Part shown: positions 7,848 through 15,628 of the stretch, one piece after another
Layout: every line of letters begins with the position of its first letter
Position numbering within the stretch: the stretch's first letter is position 1
Assembly (NCBI RefSeq): GCF_003838195.1
Contig: NZ_RCBY01000049.1
Span: 1 to 40,908 of the forward strand
DNA from: Okeania hirsuta
GTDB taxonomy: Bacteria > Cyanobacteriota > Cyanobacteriia > Cyanobacteriales > Microcoleaceae
Direction: 5' to 3'
DNA length: 40,908 nt
Notes under the pieces: model-generated
The model's input: the letters and a program-made list of their open reading frames with translations, nothing else
Database searches by the model: none
Told to the model about the DNA's origin: nothing
Program-made: the position numbers and the translations under genes

Positions 7848-8546
7848 ATGACAAAGAAACTACCTGAATTTAAAAATCCTGAACTTCTAAAACAAGCTCT
7901 CACCCACCGCTCTTTTTTAAACGAAAATTCTGGAGAAGAAGATAACGAAAGTCTCGAATTTTTGGGGGATGCTGTGTTAGGTTTCCTAGTGGGAGAACTA
8001 CTCTATAGACGTTATAAAGAAGAATATGATTTAAAACCTAAAGAACTTACTCGTCTCCGTTCACTTTTAGTAGATGAAAAACAATTGGCAAAATTTGCAA
8101 CTCAACTAGAAATAGGTGAATTAATGCGCCTTGGTAGAGGAGCAGAAAAAGATGGAGGTCGTCAAAACCCGGCCTTACTTAGTGACACTTTTGAAGCAAT
8201 AATTGGAGCCTTTTTTCTAGACTCAACTTTGACAAAAGTTCGTCCTTTTGTGAAAAAACTTTTTCAACCTGTTGCAGATGAAATAATTTTTCCAGATTCA
8301 GAAAGTGATGTACAAACAAATGATTTAGTAGATACTAAAGGTAAATTTCAACAGTGGGCATTAGCAAAATTTGGAGAAAATCCTAAATATGAATCTAATA
8401 ATGGGGAAGGTCCGGATCATGCCAAAATATTCACTGCTGAAGTTAGAGTTAAGGGAAAGTTATATGGTGTTGGAAAAGGTCATCGTAAACAAGAAGCTGA
8501 AAAACGGGCGGCAGAAAAAGCTCTGAGAAAAGTAGGATTAATTTGA
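7848..8546 (+). CDS. Ribonuclease III with dsRBD, tandem copy 2
   Basis: 232 residues. Residues 1-143 are identical to the preceding gene, and the nucleotides match without a difference from 7848 to 8269 against 7132 to 7553. The same catalytic set is present (E37, D41, E66, D113, E116). After residue 143 it diverges: a few extra residues (SESDVQT) and a clearly different dsRBD with NPKYESNNGEGPDHAKIF and GHRKQEAEKRAAEKALRKV. The pattern is a shared catalytic domain with two different RNA-binding domains, as expected from gene conversion or duplication over an older, diverged pair. It is the last gene of the cluster, followed by tandem repeats. Confidence 0.85.
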   Translation: MTKKLPEFKNPELLKQALTHRSFLNENSGEEDNESLEFLGDAVLGFLVGELLYRRYKEEYDLKPKELTRLRSLLVDEKQLAKFATQLEIGELMRLGRGAEKDGGRQNPALLSDTFEAIIGAFFLDSTLTKVRPFVKKLFQPVADEIIFPDSESDVQTNDLVDTKGKFQQWALAKFGENPKYESNNGEGPDHAKIFTAEVRVKGKLYGVGKGHRKQEAEKRAAEKALRKVGLI

Positions 8547-8569
8547 AGAAAAAAGTGGGGTAAACAAAC

Positions 8570-9104
8570 AAAATTTCTGGTGGTGCATTGTAATAGACAT
8601 ATGGCGAAAAAAATAGACTTTTTACATAAGTAGGCAACAGGGAACAGGCAACAGGCAACAGGGAAGAAAATTTCTGAAAAAAGACACAAAAAATGATCTA
8701 TATGTGTAATTTCCACTCCTATTTATAATGGTCGTCTATTAAACATCTGGTGAAAAGAATAGACTTTTTGTAGAAGTAGGAAAAAGGGAAGAAAATTTCT
8801 GAAAAAAGACACAAAAAATGATCTATGTGTGTAATTTCCACTCCTATGTCTAATGGTGGTCTATTAAATATCTGGTGAAAAAAATAGATTTTTTGTAGAA
8901 GTAGGAAAAAGGGAAGAAAATTTCTGAAAAAAGACACAAAAAATGATCTATGTGTGTAATTTCCACTCCTATGTCTAATGGTGGTCTATTAAATATCTGG
9001 TGAAAAAAATAGATTTTTTGTAGAAGTAGGAAAAAGGGAAGAAAATTTCTGAAAAAAGACACAAAAAATGATCTATGTGTGTAATTTCCACTCCTATGTC
9101 TATT
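8570..9104 (+). repeat. 125-bp tandem repeat array (about four units)
   Basis: The block ATCTATGTGTGTAATTTCCA starts at 8821, 8946 and 9071, a period of exactly 125 bases, with a slightly diverged start at 8696. Units 2-4 are nearly identical. The first unit is more diverged and carries an extra 21 bases of GGCAACA/GGGAACA heptamers. The ends resemble the TAGACATCT MITE family (CTATTAAATATCTGGTGAAAA and TTCCACTCCTATGTCTA). Open frames on the minus strand here are by-products of the repeats. Confidence 0.85.
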
Positions 9105-9223
9105 GTAATTATTTTCTCAAGGGAAATGGCAGTGGGAGTATCTTGCTACCTTGCACTTACGTTATTCTTCCCCATCTACCATTACTATGCACGACTATCA
9201 AAAAATTTACCCCTATCTATAAT

Positions 9224-9362
9224 TAGATATCTCCAGAAAAGAGGGAACAGAGAACACCGGAACACCGGAACAGGGAACCCACCCATAACCCCTCCCAGGA
9301 GGGGAATAATTAATAATTTATGGATAAGAATTGATTTTATTTTTGATTTTCACTCCTATGTC
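9224..9362 (-). repeat. MITE-like element, TAGACATCTCC family, reverse orientation
   Basis: It starts TAGATATCTCCAGAAAAGAG, contains GGGAACA heptamers and a hairpin CCCCTCC-CAG-GAGGGG, and ends CACTCCTATGTC. It is the inverted counterpart of the copy at 28971-29110, sharing TTATGGATAAGAATTGATTT. It ends just before the stop codon of the beta-propeller gene. Confidence 0.65.
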
Positions 9363-9368
9363 AACAAA

Positions 9369-11258
9369 TTAAGCAACTGCTTGACGCCCTTCAGTTTGAC
9401 CAAACCGAATATAATGTTCTAACCCATTGATAAATAAACCATTTGCCACTGCATCAGCAATTACTGGGTAAGTGGCCAGATAAAATTCTTCATCAAAAGC
9501 AAACTGAGGCGATCGCCCTTCTAAAAAACCAAATTCTAACCAATGTTCAAACCCGTTATTAAATAAACCATTTGTCACAGCATCTGCTACACCGGAATTT
9601 TCTAGCAAGTAAAGATTTTCGTTGAAACTGCTAGGAATATTGGGAAAGGGAATATTTGGAGGTTGACTACTAGAGTTTAGTTTCGCAACAAAAATATCGT
9701 TCGCTGTACTACTACCACCTGGAATAAATTCAGGAAAAGCAGTGGAGTTGCTGGAACCAACAATATAAGCATTACCAACTTCATCTACTGCAATGTCATT
9801 GCCAAATATACCCAAATTATTGTTGGTCTCAAAGGAAATTGAATATTCTACAGTTCCACCATCGTTAGATATTTTTCTGACAAAAGCATCGGCAAAATTA
9901 TCGTTACCAATAATATAAGTATTACCGACCCCATCAATATCAAGACCCTCAATAGACTCAAAATTTGCTCCACCTAAATAAGTCGCATATCCAACAGAGC
10001 GATCGCTATTAATTTTCATTAAAATTCCATCACTTTCACCCCCAGCAAAATTATCTTGCAAAGCATTAACAGTGGGAAATTCTCCAACTGGGGGTACTAC
10101 TGCATCACCTCCGATAATTTGACTACCGGAAGATCCTCCTACATAAATGTTGCCCACTTCATCTACGGCAATGCTATTACCAGTATCTCCATCTACCGCA
10201 CCATAGTAAGTGGAAAAAATTAGGTCGCTACCGTCACTATTAAGTTGGGTAATGAATATATCTCGGTCCCCACCTAAAGAATTTTGTACTGCATTTTCAG
10301 TGGGAAAGTCAACGGAGCGAGTATCACCAGTTATATAAGTATTGCCACTACTATCTATAGTAATATCGTTACTTACCTCCGTATCATTTCCACCAAATAA
10401 AGTTGAGTAGATTAATTCACTACCGTCGGTAGATATTTTACTGACAAAAGCATCACGATTAAATTCACTGATTAAAGTATTTTGTAGGGCATTTTCTGTA
10501 GTAGGAAAGTCGCCAATACCAGTAAGAGGGACGATGGGAAAACGGAGTAAAGCACCCGTATCTCCGGTTATATAAACATTGCCATTATCATCTAAAGCAA
10601 TACCACTACTAAAATCGTTATCTTGCCCACCTAAATAAGTAGAATACTCAATATTAGTACCATCATCAGATAGTTTAACCACAAAAGCATCCCCTGAAAA
10701 TTCACCCCCACCATAGGTATTTTGTAAAGCATTTACTGTCGGGAAGTCAACAGAATTAGTATTACCTGTGACGTAGATATCTCCACTTTCATCTACTTCA
10801 ATATCTGTACCAAAATCATCACCACTTCCACCTATATATGTAGAATAAATCAGAGTTCCATCAGGAGAATATTTAGCAACAAAAGCATCGCCAGAACCAA
10901 ATTCATTACCTCCAGCAAAACTATTTTGTACAGCATTTGCAGTTACTGTAAAATCTATAGAGTTGGTACTACCTGTAATGTAAATATTGCCTTCTTCGTC
11001 CGTAGTTATGCCTCGTCCATCTTCAAAATTACTGCCTCCTAAAAGGTCAGAATATTCTATATTTACGTTATTATTTGAAGGAATTTGGGAACCGAAATTT
11101 AACCCTGGGTTACTAATCAAAACTATATCATTAGTTTCTGGGAAATTTTCCACTGGAGTAATTACATCTGGAGAAACTTCTATTGGTGGTGGCGGTGGAA
11201 AATCTGGAGGTGTTAATGTTATCTGTGACTGTTCAATTAGAGAGTTTAATTCATCCAT
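9369..11258 (-). CDS. SBBP-repeat beta-propeller protein with C-terminal EHW/FG repeats
   Basis: 629 residues from ATG 11258; an in-frame TTG at 11315 would add 19 residues and looks less likely. After a proline-rich N-terminus (PPDFPPPPP) come about nine SBBP units of 45-65 residues, each with a core such as GNIYITGSTNS, GDIYVTGNTNS or GNTYITGDTRS followed by DFPT and GGDAFVAK-like strands. This pattern forms a beta-propeller. The last 85 residues hold two copies of a cyanobacterial repeat, VADAVTNGLFNNGFEHWLEF and IADAVANGLFINGLEHYIRF, each ending in EGR. There is no obvious classical signal peptide. Probably an extracellular or surface protein; the function is unknown. Aspartate-rich loops (DSDG, DEDG types) suggest calcium binding. 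Confidence 0.8.
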   Translation of the reverse strand: MDELNSLIEQSQITLTPPDFPPPPPIEVSPDVITPVENFPETNDIVLISNPGLNFGSQIPSNNNVNIEYSDLLGGSNFEDGRGITTDEEGNIYITGSTNSIDFTVTANAVQNSFAGGNEFGSGDAFVAKYSPDGTLIYSTYIGGSGDDFGTDIEVDESGDIYVTGNTNSVDFPTVNALQNTYGGGEFSGDAFVVKLSDDGTNIEYSTYLGGQDNDFSSGIALDDNGNVYITGDTGALLRFPIVPLTGIGDFPTTENALQNTLISEFNRDAFVSKISTDGSELIYSTLFGGNDTEVSNDITIDSSGNTYITGDTRSVDFPTENAVQNSLGGDRDIFITQLNSDGSDLIFSTYYGAVDGDTGNSIAVDEVGNIYVGGSSGSQIIGGDAVVPPVGEFPTVNALQDNFAGGESDGILMKINSDRSVGYATYLGGANFESIEGLDIDGVGNTYIIGNDNFADAFVRKISNDGGTVEYSISFETNNNLGIFGNDIAVDEVGNAYIVGSSNSTAFPEFIPGGSSTANDIFVAKLNSSSQPPNIPFPNIPSSFNENLYLLENSGVADAVTNGLFNNGFEHWLEFGFLEGRSPQFAFDEEFYLATYPVIADAVANGLFINGLEHYIRFGQTEGRQAVA

Positions 11259-11467
11259 AATTAGTACTAAATTAAATTCAAAATTTACTGAGAAATTATT
11301 TTGGTTATTATACAATAATTATTTCTTAATACATGGCTAATTAGTCAGTATTATTACCGATTATTTTATCTAAATATTAGATATAGCAATTCCCATATTG
11401 TTGAGGTACAAAATTCCTTTGTTGCGCGGGAGTAGGAAATAACAAAGAAGAAAAACAACTATACCTC

Positions 11468-11684
11468 ATACCAATTTGAAAAAAGAATGTTACTAATAAT
11501 AAGTGCAATAAAAAGATTTTGTAGAAAATGTCCCTTTGACAAAAAAGAGAATTTCCAACCTAAAAACTGGTACTAAATATATTCATTCTGACTCCTGAAT
11601 TCTGAATTCTGTTTGCGGAGCATTCCGTAGGAAATTCTCAGAAATACCCTAGCTATTTGTAGGAAACATTTATAAAATTGGTAT
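11468..11684 (+). repeat. MITE copy 1 (ATACCAATTT ends)
   Basis: 217 bp starting ATACCAATTTGA and ending AAATTGGTAT. It is about 85-90% identical to 11909-12120 by eye. The 21-mer GTTTGCGGAGCATTCCGTAG+G (11611-11631) interrupts it, flanked by GAATTCT and AAATTCT. Confidence 0.85.
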
Positions 11685-11799
11685 CAGTAACTTGAAAAAC
11701 ATTATATTATTCAATTTCATCTCTAAAAACTTAACCATTAATCATTGATTTTTTTTATTTTGAACCTATCCCACTATTTTTACAGCATATTTCGGGCAA

Positions 11800-11868
11800 A
11801 TGAGGTATAGGGTAAATGATGAAAAAATTGTAGTGCGGGCATCTTGCCCACTCCGGGGTGTACCTCAT
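11800..11868. repeat. Short inverted-repeat element (ATGAGGTA/TACCTCAT)
   Basis: 69 bp with 8-bp perfect ends and an internal GCGGGCATCTTGCCC hairpin. Similar end pairs bracket 11401-11468 and 40266-40342, so this is a small dispersed family. Confidence 0.6.
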
Positions 11869-11908
11869 AACAACGGCAAGCGCTTTAACAAGTTTATTTG
11901 TTTAAGTA

Positions 11909-12120
11909 ATACCAATTTGAAAAAAGAATGTTACTAATAATAAGTGCAATAAAAAGATTTTGTAGGAAATGTCCCTTTGACAAAAAAGAGAATTTCCGAC
12001 CTAAAAATTGGTATTAAATCTATTCCCATACGGCTTCTGAATTCTGTTTGCGGAGCATGACAAACGGAAATTCTAAAAAATACCCTAGCTATTTGTAGCA
12101 AACATTTATCAAATTGGTAT
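11909..12120 (+). repeat. MITE copy 2 (ATACCAATTTGA ends)
   Basis: 212 bp with perfect 12-bp terminal inverted repeats, ATACCAATTTGA and TCAAATTGGTAT. The small repeat is inserted at the same internal place as in copy 1, but as a variant (GTTTGCGGAGCAT followed by GACAAACGG), which points to nested small-repeat turnover. Confidence 0.85.
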
Positions 12121-12343
12121 AAAATGTGTTTGAAAAGCTTAATTTTTCGTTTTTAACTCTCAAAATATTTAGGGTTTTTAGCAAAAATTTTATTACTGAA
12201 ATAGTTTTTTTTGATTTTGAATTTAATACAAATTCTCAAAAGTAATACTATACTTATGTGACACTTCAGTTATTAAATAATTAATACAGAAAAAGTCCCT
12301 TTTTGTTAATTAGCAGCTCAGTTAATGTTAATTATTCTTCTGT

Positions 12344-13408
12344 TTATTTCTCCCTCTCCGCGTCTCCGTGTCTCCCCTTCTCCCTGTCCTCAATAACCCC
12401 TACTCCCTCTTTTCTGGATTTTTCCAAAGGATAAATATCTGCACTACTCGCCGACCATTCCCACATAGAACCAGAGTAATTTTTCACCTTAAATCCCAAA
12501 TCTTTCAATACAGAAGTAGACCAAGCAGAACGTACACCACCCGTACAATAAGTAACAATAATTTTATCTTTTGTAATTCCCTTTTCTGCCAACATTTCTA
12601 AAATTTTATCCCGCGATAATAACATCCCATTATTATCTAACCAATACTTAAAATAGATATGAATTGCCCCTGGAATATGACCCCCACGTTGTTCTCCATA
12701 AGGTGTTTTTCCAGCATATTCTTGTGGCTCCCTAGTGTCAATAATTACCAGATTATCTTTTCCTAAACTTGTTTTTAATTCATTCTGACTAATATGCCAA
12801 TTTTCATTCTGATTAACCACAAAATCTCCTCTAGGTGGAGAATTATTTTTCGTAAACTTAACTGTAGGAAAACCCCCTTTAACTAAAGCAGTAAAACCTC
12901 CATCTACTAAAAAGGATTTTTGATGACCTAAAGTGCGTAACATCCAAACTATTCTGCCATCCTCTCCCCAACCATTTATGGTATTACCAAACACTATTAC
13001 TGGTTTGTGATTAAAAATGCCTATAGCTTGTAATTTTTCTGTCAAAACTTTGTCATCTGTAAGTAATTTTCCTTTAAATGGAGATTGAGACTGAGAAAAT
13101 TCTTGCCAACTTATACAAGTTGCGTTTAACAAACTTTGAGGATTCAATATTTTACAAGAACGAGCATCTAAAATTGTTGCTCCTTGTGCAACTAATTCCT
13201 GAGCTTGAGCAGAGCTAATTATCCATTGATTTTTGATTATTTGTTGGGGAAATTTATTAATGACAAACTGAGAATCAATAGATTGATTTTTGATTATATT
13301 GGTAGTTTGAATAAAACTGGATATCGCCAATGTAGAAATTAATCCCAATATCATTAATCCTATCAGTGCAATAATTTTAACTGTATTTAAATTGAGGGGA
13401 TTAAACAT
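12344..13408 (-). CDS. Membrane-anchored double-rhodanese sulfurtransferase
   Basis: 354 residues. Residues 13-33 are a single hydrophobic segment (uncleaved anchor or signal peptide). Two rhodanese domains follow. The N-terminal one (about 65-190) has ILDARSCKILN and WGEDGRIVWMLRTLG but no cysteine in the active-site loop, so it looks inactive. The C-terminal one (about 205-330) has IIDTREPQEY, GGHIPGAIHI and the active loop YCTGGVRSAW with the catalytic Cys. This is the layout of thiosulfate/3-mercaptopyruvate sulfurtransferases, which move sulfane sulfur to thiol acceptors. The last 20 residues (EGVGVIEDREKGRHGDAERE) are encoded by CTCCGCGTCTCC-type repeat DNA, so the natural C-terminus has probably been extended by repeat insertion. 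Confidence 0.85.
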   Translation of the reverse strand: MFNPLNLNTVKIIALIGLMILGLISTLAISSFIQTTNIIKNQSIDSQFVINKFPQQIIKNQWIISSAQAQELVAQGATILDARSCKILNPQSLLNATCISWQEFSQSQSPFKGKLLTDDKVLTEKLQAIGIFNHKPVIVFGNTINGWGEDGRIVWMLRTLGHQKSFLVDGGFTALVKGGFPTVKFTKNNSPPRGDFVVNQNENWHISQNELKTSLGKDNLVIIDTREPQEYAGKTPYGEQRGGHIPGAIHIYFKYWLDNNGMLLSRDKILEMLAEKGITKDKIIVTYCTGGVRSAWSTSVLKDLGFKVKNYSGSMWEWSASSADIYPLEKSRKEGVGVIEDREKGRHGDAEREK

Positions 13409-13745
13409 ACAGCAATTTCCTCATTAATAAATTATGTAGTGGCGTAACACGCCTAAAATATTGCAATACTAGGGGGGGTTCTGCGCTATTCTTAATTGCT
13501 CAACATTAAATTTAGATGAACGCACCCCACACCTTTTAATCTTTTGTATACAAACAATCTCTTAAAAAATTATGTATATCATATTTTATGAGAAAGGAAG
13601 AAAGAAAAAACATTAAAGTAAAAAACTTTATTTTCAATCTTCCCTTTATCTTTAATTACTGAATTATGAAGATTTAAAGCCTCTATTTTTAAGGATGAAA
13701 AAGAAAAAAATTATTTTAGTAAACTCTCTTCTTTTAAGGAGAATT
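13409..13745. other. Intergenic region with dispersed repeat
   Basis: GGCGT-AAC-ACGCC forms a small hairpin near 13442. The unit starting AAGATTTAAAGCCTCT (about 13671-13740) matches 4998-5150 without the nested inserts found there. I see no gene. Confidence 0.55.
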
Positions 13746-13852
13746 AATTATCTTTTCTGTAGTGGGTTTAATACCCAACCGTCTACAAAGTGCTTAAAAT
13801 TGTTTGGGGTTTAATCCATAAGCAATTTTTCCTTCTGCCTTCTGCCTTAAAA
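13746..13852 (-). repeat. 3'-end-associated repeat, copy after crtH
   Basis: In gene sense it runs from AGGCAGAAGGCAGAAGG through GCTTATGGATT and AATTTTAAGCAC to GGGTATTAAACCC. It abuts the crtH stop codon. Copies in the same orientation abut the stops of aroH (18355-18485) and the beta-hydroxylase gene (27381-27534), and a fourth is at 1-41. Confidence 0.75.
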
Positions 13853-15403
13853 TCATCTTTTTTTTAATCCTAAATCAACAGCAACTTTATGAGCGCAGGC
13901 AAAACCAGAAAATGCCACAGCATTTAAACCTTGACCAGGAAATGTACTATCTCCAACACAATATAAACCAGGTATTGCAGTACCATTAAATGGCATTGCT
14001 AATAGACCTTGTAATTTACGACTAGGAATAGGTCCATAAGTACCATCTTCACGATTTAAAAATCTTTGATGGGAACGAGCTGTTCCTACTTCCATATAAT
14101 CTAAACCAGCATCTAAACCAGGAAAAATATTTTCTAATCTATCAATAACTCGCCCCCCAGCTTCTTCTTTTTTTGCTTCATATTCTTTGATTGTTAATCC
14201 TTGCCAATCTTCTATATAACAAGGTGTAAAACTATGAACAATATGATAACCTTTTGGCGCTAAATCTCGGTCTAAAAGTGTAGGAATAGAGACAAAAATA
14301 GTACCTTCTGCATCCTCCATTTTCTCCCAATTTTCTAAGAGAATATGATGACATTCTGTACCTTCTGGAAATACGGAAGCTTCTACTCCTAAATGTAAAC
14401 TTAAAAAACTTGGTGACTTTTGATAATTACTGCGCCATTTTTTCTCACTTGACGGTATCTTTTCTGTTGGAATTAACTTGCCAAAAGTATCCCATCTCGT
14501 CGCATTAGAAATAACTCGCTTACCTCGATAAACCTTTCCATTAGTTAACTTAACTCCTACAGCTTTTCCCTTTTCAATAATAATTTCTTGAACGCGAGAT
14601 TTATATCTAATTTCTCCCCCTGTTTTCTCCAAACCTTCTACCAATTTTTGAGAAATTTTACCCACACCGCCTTTAGGATAATTAATACCACCATAATGGC
14701 GATCGGAAAACACCATTCCAGCATTAATCATTGGTGTTAAATATGCTGGCACTACTGACCAACAATAACATTCCATATCAATAAATTTTAATAATTGTTT
14801 ATCGCTAATATATCGACGTGCAACATCACCTACATTTTGAGGTAAATACTTCAATAAACCCAGACAAGAACCAGGATTTTGAAAAAATGATTTGGAGAGA
14901 TATTTTAACTCTTCTAGAGATAATAACTCCATAGAATTGAGATAATTAAATACTTTCCAACATTCATCATAAAATTGACGAATTCCTTTTTTTTCATGGG
15001 GAAATATTTCAGTTAATTCTTGGATAAACTTTTCATATTTTTGGTGAACTTTTAACTCTAAATTATCTGGTAAATGATAATGTATTTGTACGGGGTCGGG
15101 GATTGTTTCTATGCTAACATTTACCGCATCTAAAGCACGAGTCAGTAAATTTGTTGTACCTTTTTTACCAAAACCAAATATCATTGATGCACCAACATCA
15201 AATGTGTATCCCTCCCTCTCAAAATAACCAGAGCTACCACCAGGAATAGTATAACTTTCTAATACTATAACCTTGCCTCCTTTAGCTGCAAGTTGAGTAG
15301 CTGTAACTAAACCACCAATACCAGAACCGATAACTATTGCATCATATTCAAGTATTGGAGGAAATTTATCAGTTAATGACTGAGATGCAGGAGAAATTGC
15401 CAT
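13853..15403 (-). CDS. crtH: Carotenoid (prolycopene) isomerase CrtH/CRTISO
   Basis: 516 residues, the normal length. The enzyme converts poly-cis-lycopene from the desaturases into all-trans-lycopene using a reduced flavin, at membranes. It has an N-terminal Rossmann FAD motif (DAIVIGSGIGGLVTATQLAA, from residue 21), the family's GGSSGYFEREGYTFDVGASM segment after it, and a C-terminal FAD-contacting stretch GLYCVGDSTFPGQGLNAVAF. These are characteristic of CRTISO rather than bacterial CrtI. ATG 15403 gives about 18 residues before the FAD fold. The gene is monocistronic in this window, with the 3'-end repeat immediately downstream. Confidence is high because the whole length fits. Confidence 0.93.
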   Translation of the reverse strand: MAISPASQSLTDKFPPILEYDAIVIGSGIGGLVTATQLAAKGGKVIVLESYTIPGGSSGYFEREGYTFDVGASMIFGFGKKGTTNLLTRALDAVNVSIETIPDPVQIHYHLPDNLELKVHQKYEKFIQELTEIFPHEKKGIRQFYDECWKVFNYLNSMELLSLEELKYLSKSFFQNPGSCLGLLKYLPQNVGDVARRYISDKQLLKFIDMECYCWSVVPAYLTPMINAGMVFSDRHYGGINYPKGGVGKISQKLVEGLEKTGGEIRYKSRVQEIIIEKGKAVGVKLTNGKVYRGKRVISNATRWDTFGKLIPTEKIPSSEKKWRSNYQKSPSFLSLHLGVEASVFPEGTECHHILLENWEKMEDAEGTIFVSIPTLLDRDLAPKGYHIVHSFTPCYIEDWQGLTIKEYEAKKEEAGGRVIDRLENIFPGLDAGLDYMEVGTARSHQRFLNREDGTYGPIPSRKLQGLLAMPFNGTAIPGLYCVGDSTFPGQGLNAVAFSGFACAHKVAVDLGLKKR

Positions 15404-15500
15404 AGTAACACCTTTGAAAATTTGCTAGATTTCAGTGTAGCGCTTATGATGTTAATAGTGTTTGACTTGAGTCAATCAAAGTTTAGTAGTGGCGTGACAA

Positions 15501-15553
15501 AGCGGTCGAGGGATGGCGAGGAAACCTGCGCCATATCCAATCAACCAAGAGAA
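15501..15553 (+). repeat. Dispersed repeat unit GCGGTCG...CCAAGAGAA
   Basis: It is related to 5032-5105, but without the 21-mer insert found there. The shared end is CCATATCCAATCAACCAAGA. It lies in the divergent gap between crtH and upp. Confidence 0.6.
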
Positions 15554-15595
15554 ATAAAGTTCAATATTTCAAACCTCTGACTTTAACTAGAGGTA

Positions 15596-15627
15596 CTGAT
15601 AACTGATAACTGATAGCTGATAACTGA
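15596..15627 (+). repeat. Heptamer tandem array (CTGATAA) abutting the upp start
   Basis: Four to five near-perfect CTGATAA heptamers end one base before ATG 15629. They occupy the place where a Shine-Dalgarno would be; none is visible otherwise. Confidence 0.8.
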
Positions 15628-15628
15628 A

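Larger units (their letters stand above)
11259..12343. other. 1.1-kb intergenic region made largely of MITE-like repeats
   Basis: No gene is visible. The region holds two copies of a 212-217-bp MITE (11468-11684 and 11909-12120) and two copies of a short element with ATGAGGTA/TACCTCAT ends (about 11401-11468 and 11800-11868). It separates the beta-propeller gene from the rhodanese gene, both on the minus strand. The promoter of the propeller gene must lie close to 11300-11400. Confidence 0.65.

Noticed and set aside
8719-9062. Two overlapping minus-strand open frames with nearly identical proteins
   Set aside because: They exist only because the 125-bp tandem units are open in one frame; there is no start context and no family, and the composition is low-complexity and Phe-rich.
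8570-9104. CRISPR array
   Set aside because: The repeated units are 125 bp and contiguous, with no short repeats alternating with unique spacers and no cas genes nearby.
9075-9422. Possible 115-residue + strand protein
   Set aside because: Composed of tandem-repeat end, MITE sequence and the antisense end of the beta-propeller gene.
10987-11340. Possible + strand gene opposite the start of the beta-propeller gene
   Set aside because: Antisense shadow of the proline-rich N-terminus (GGGGG run is the complement of proline codons).
13853-15403. CrtI-type phytoene desaturase
   Set aside because: Motifs and length fit the CRTISO/CrtH isomerase branch across the whole protein.
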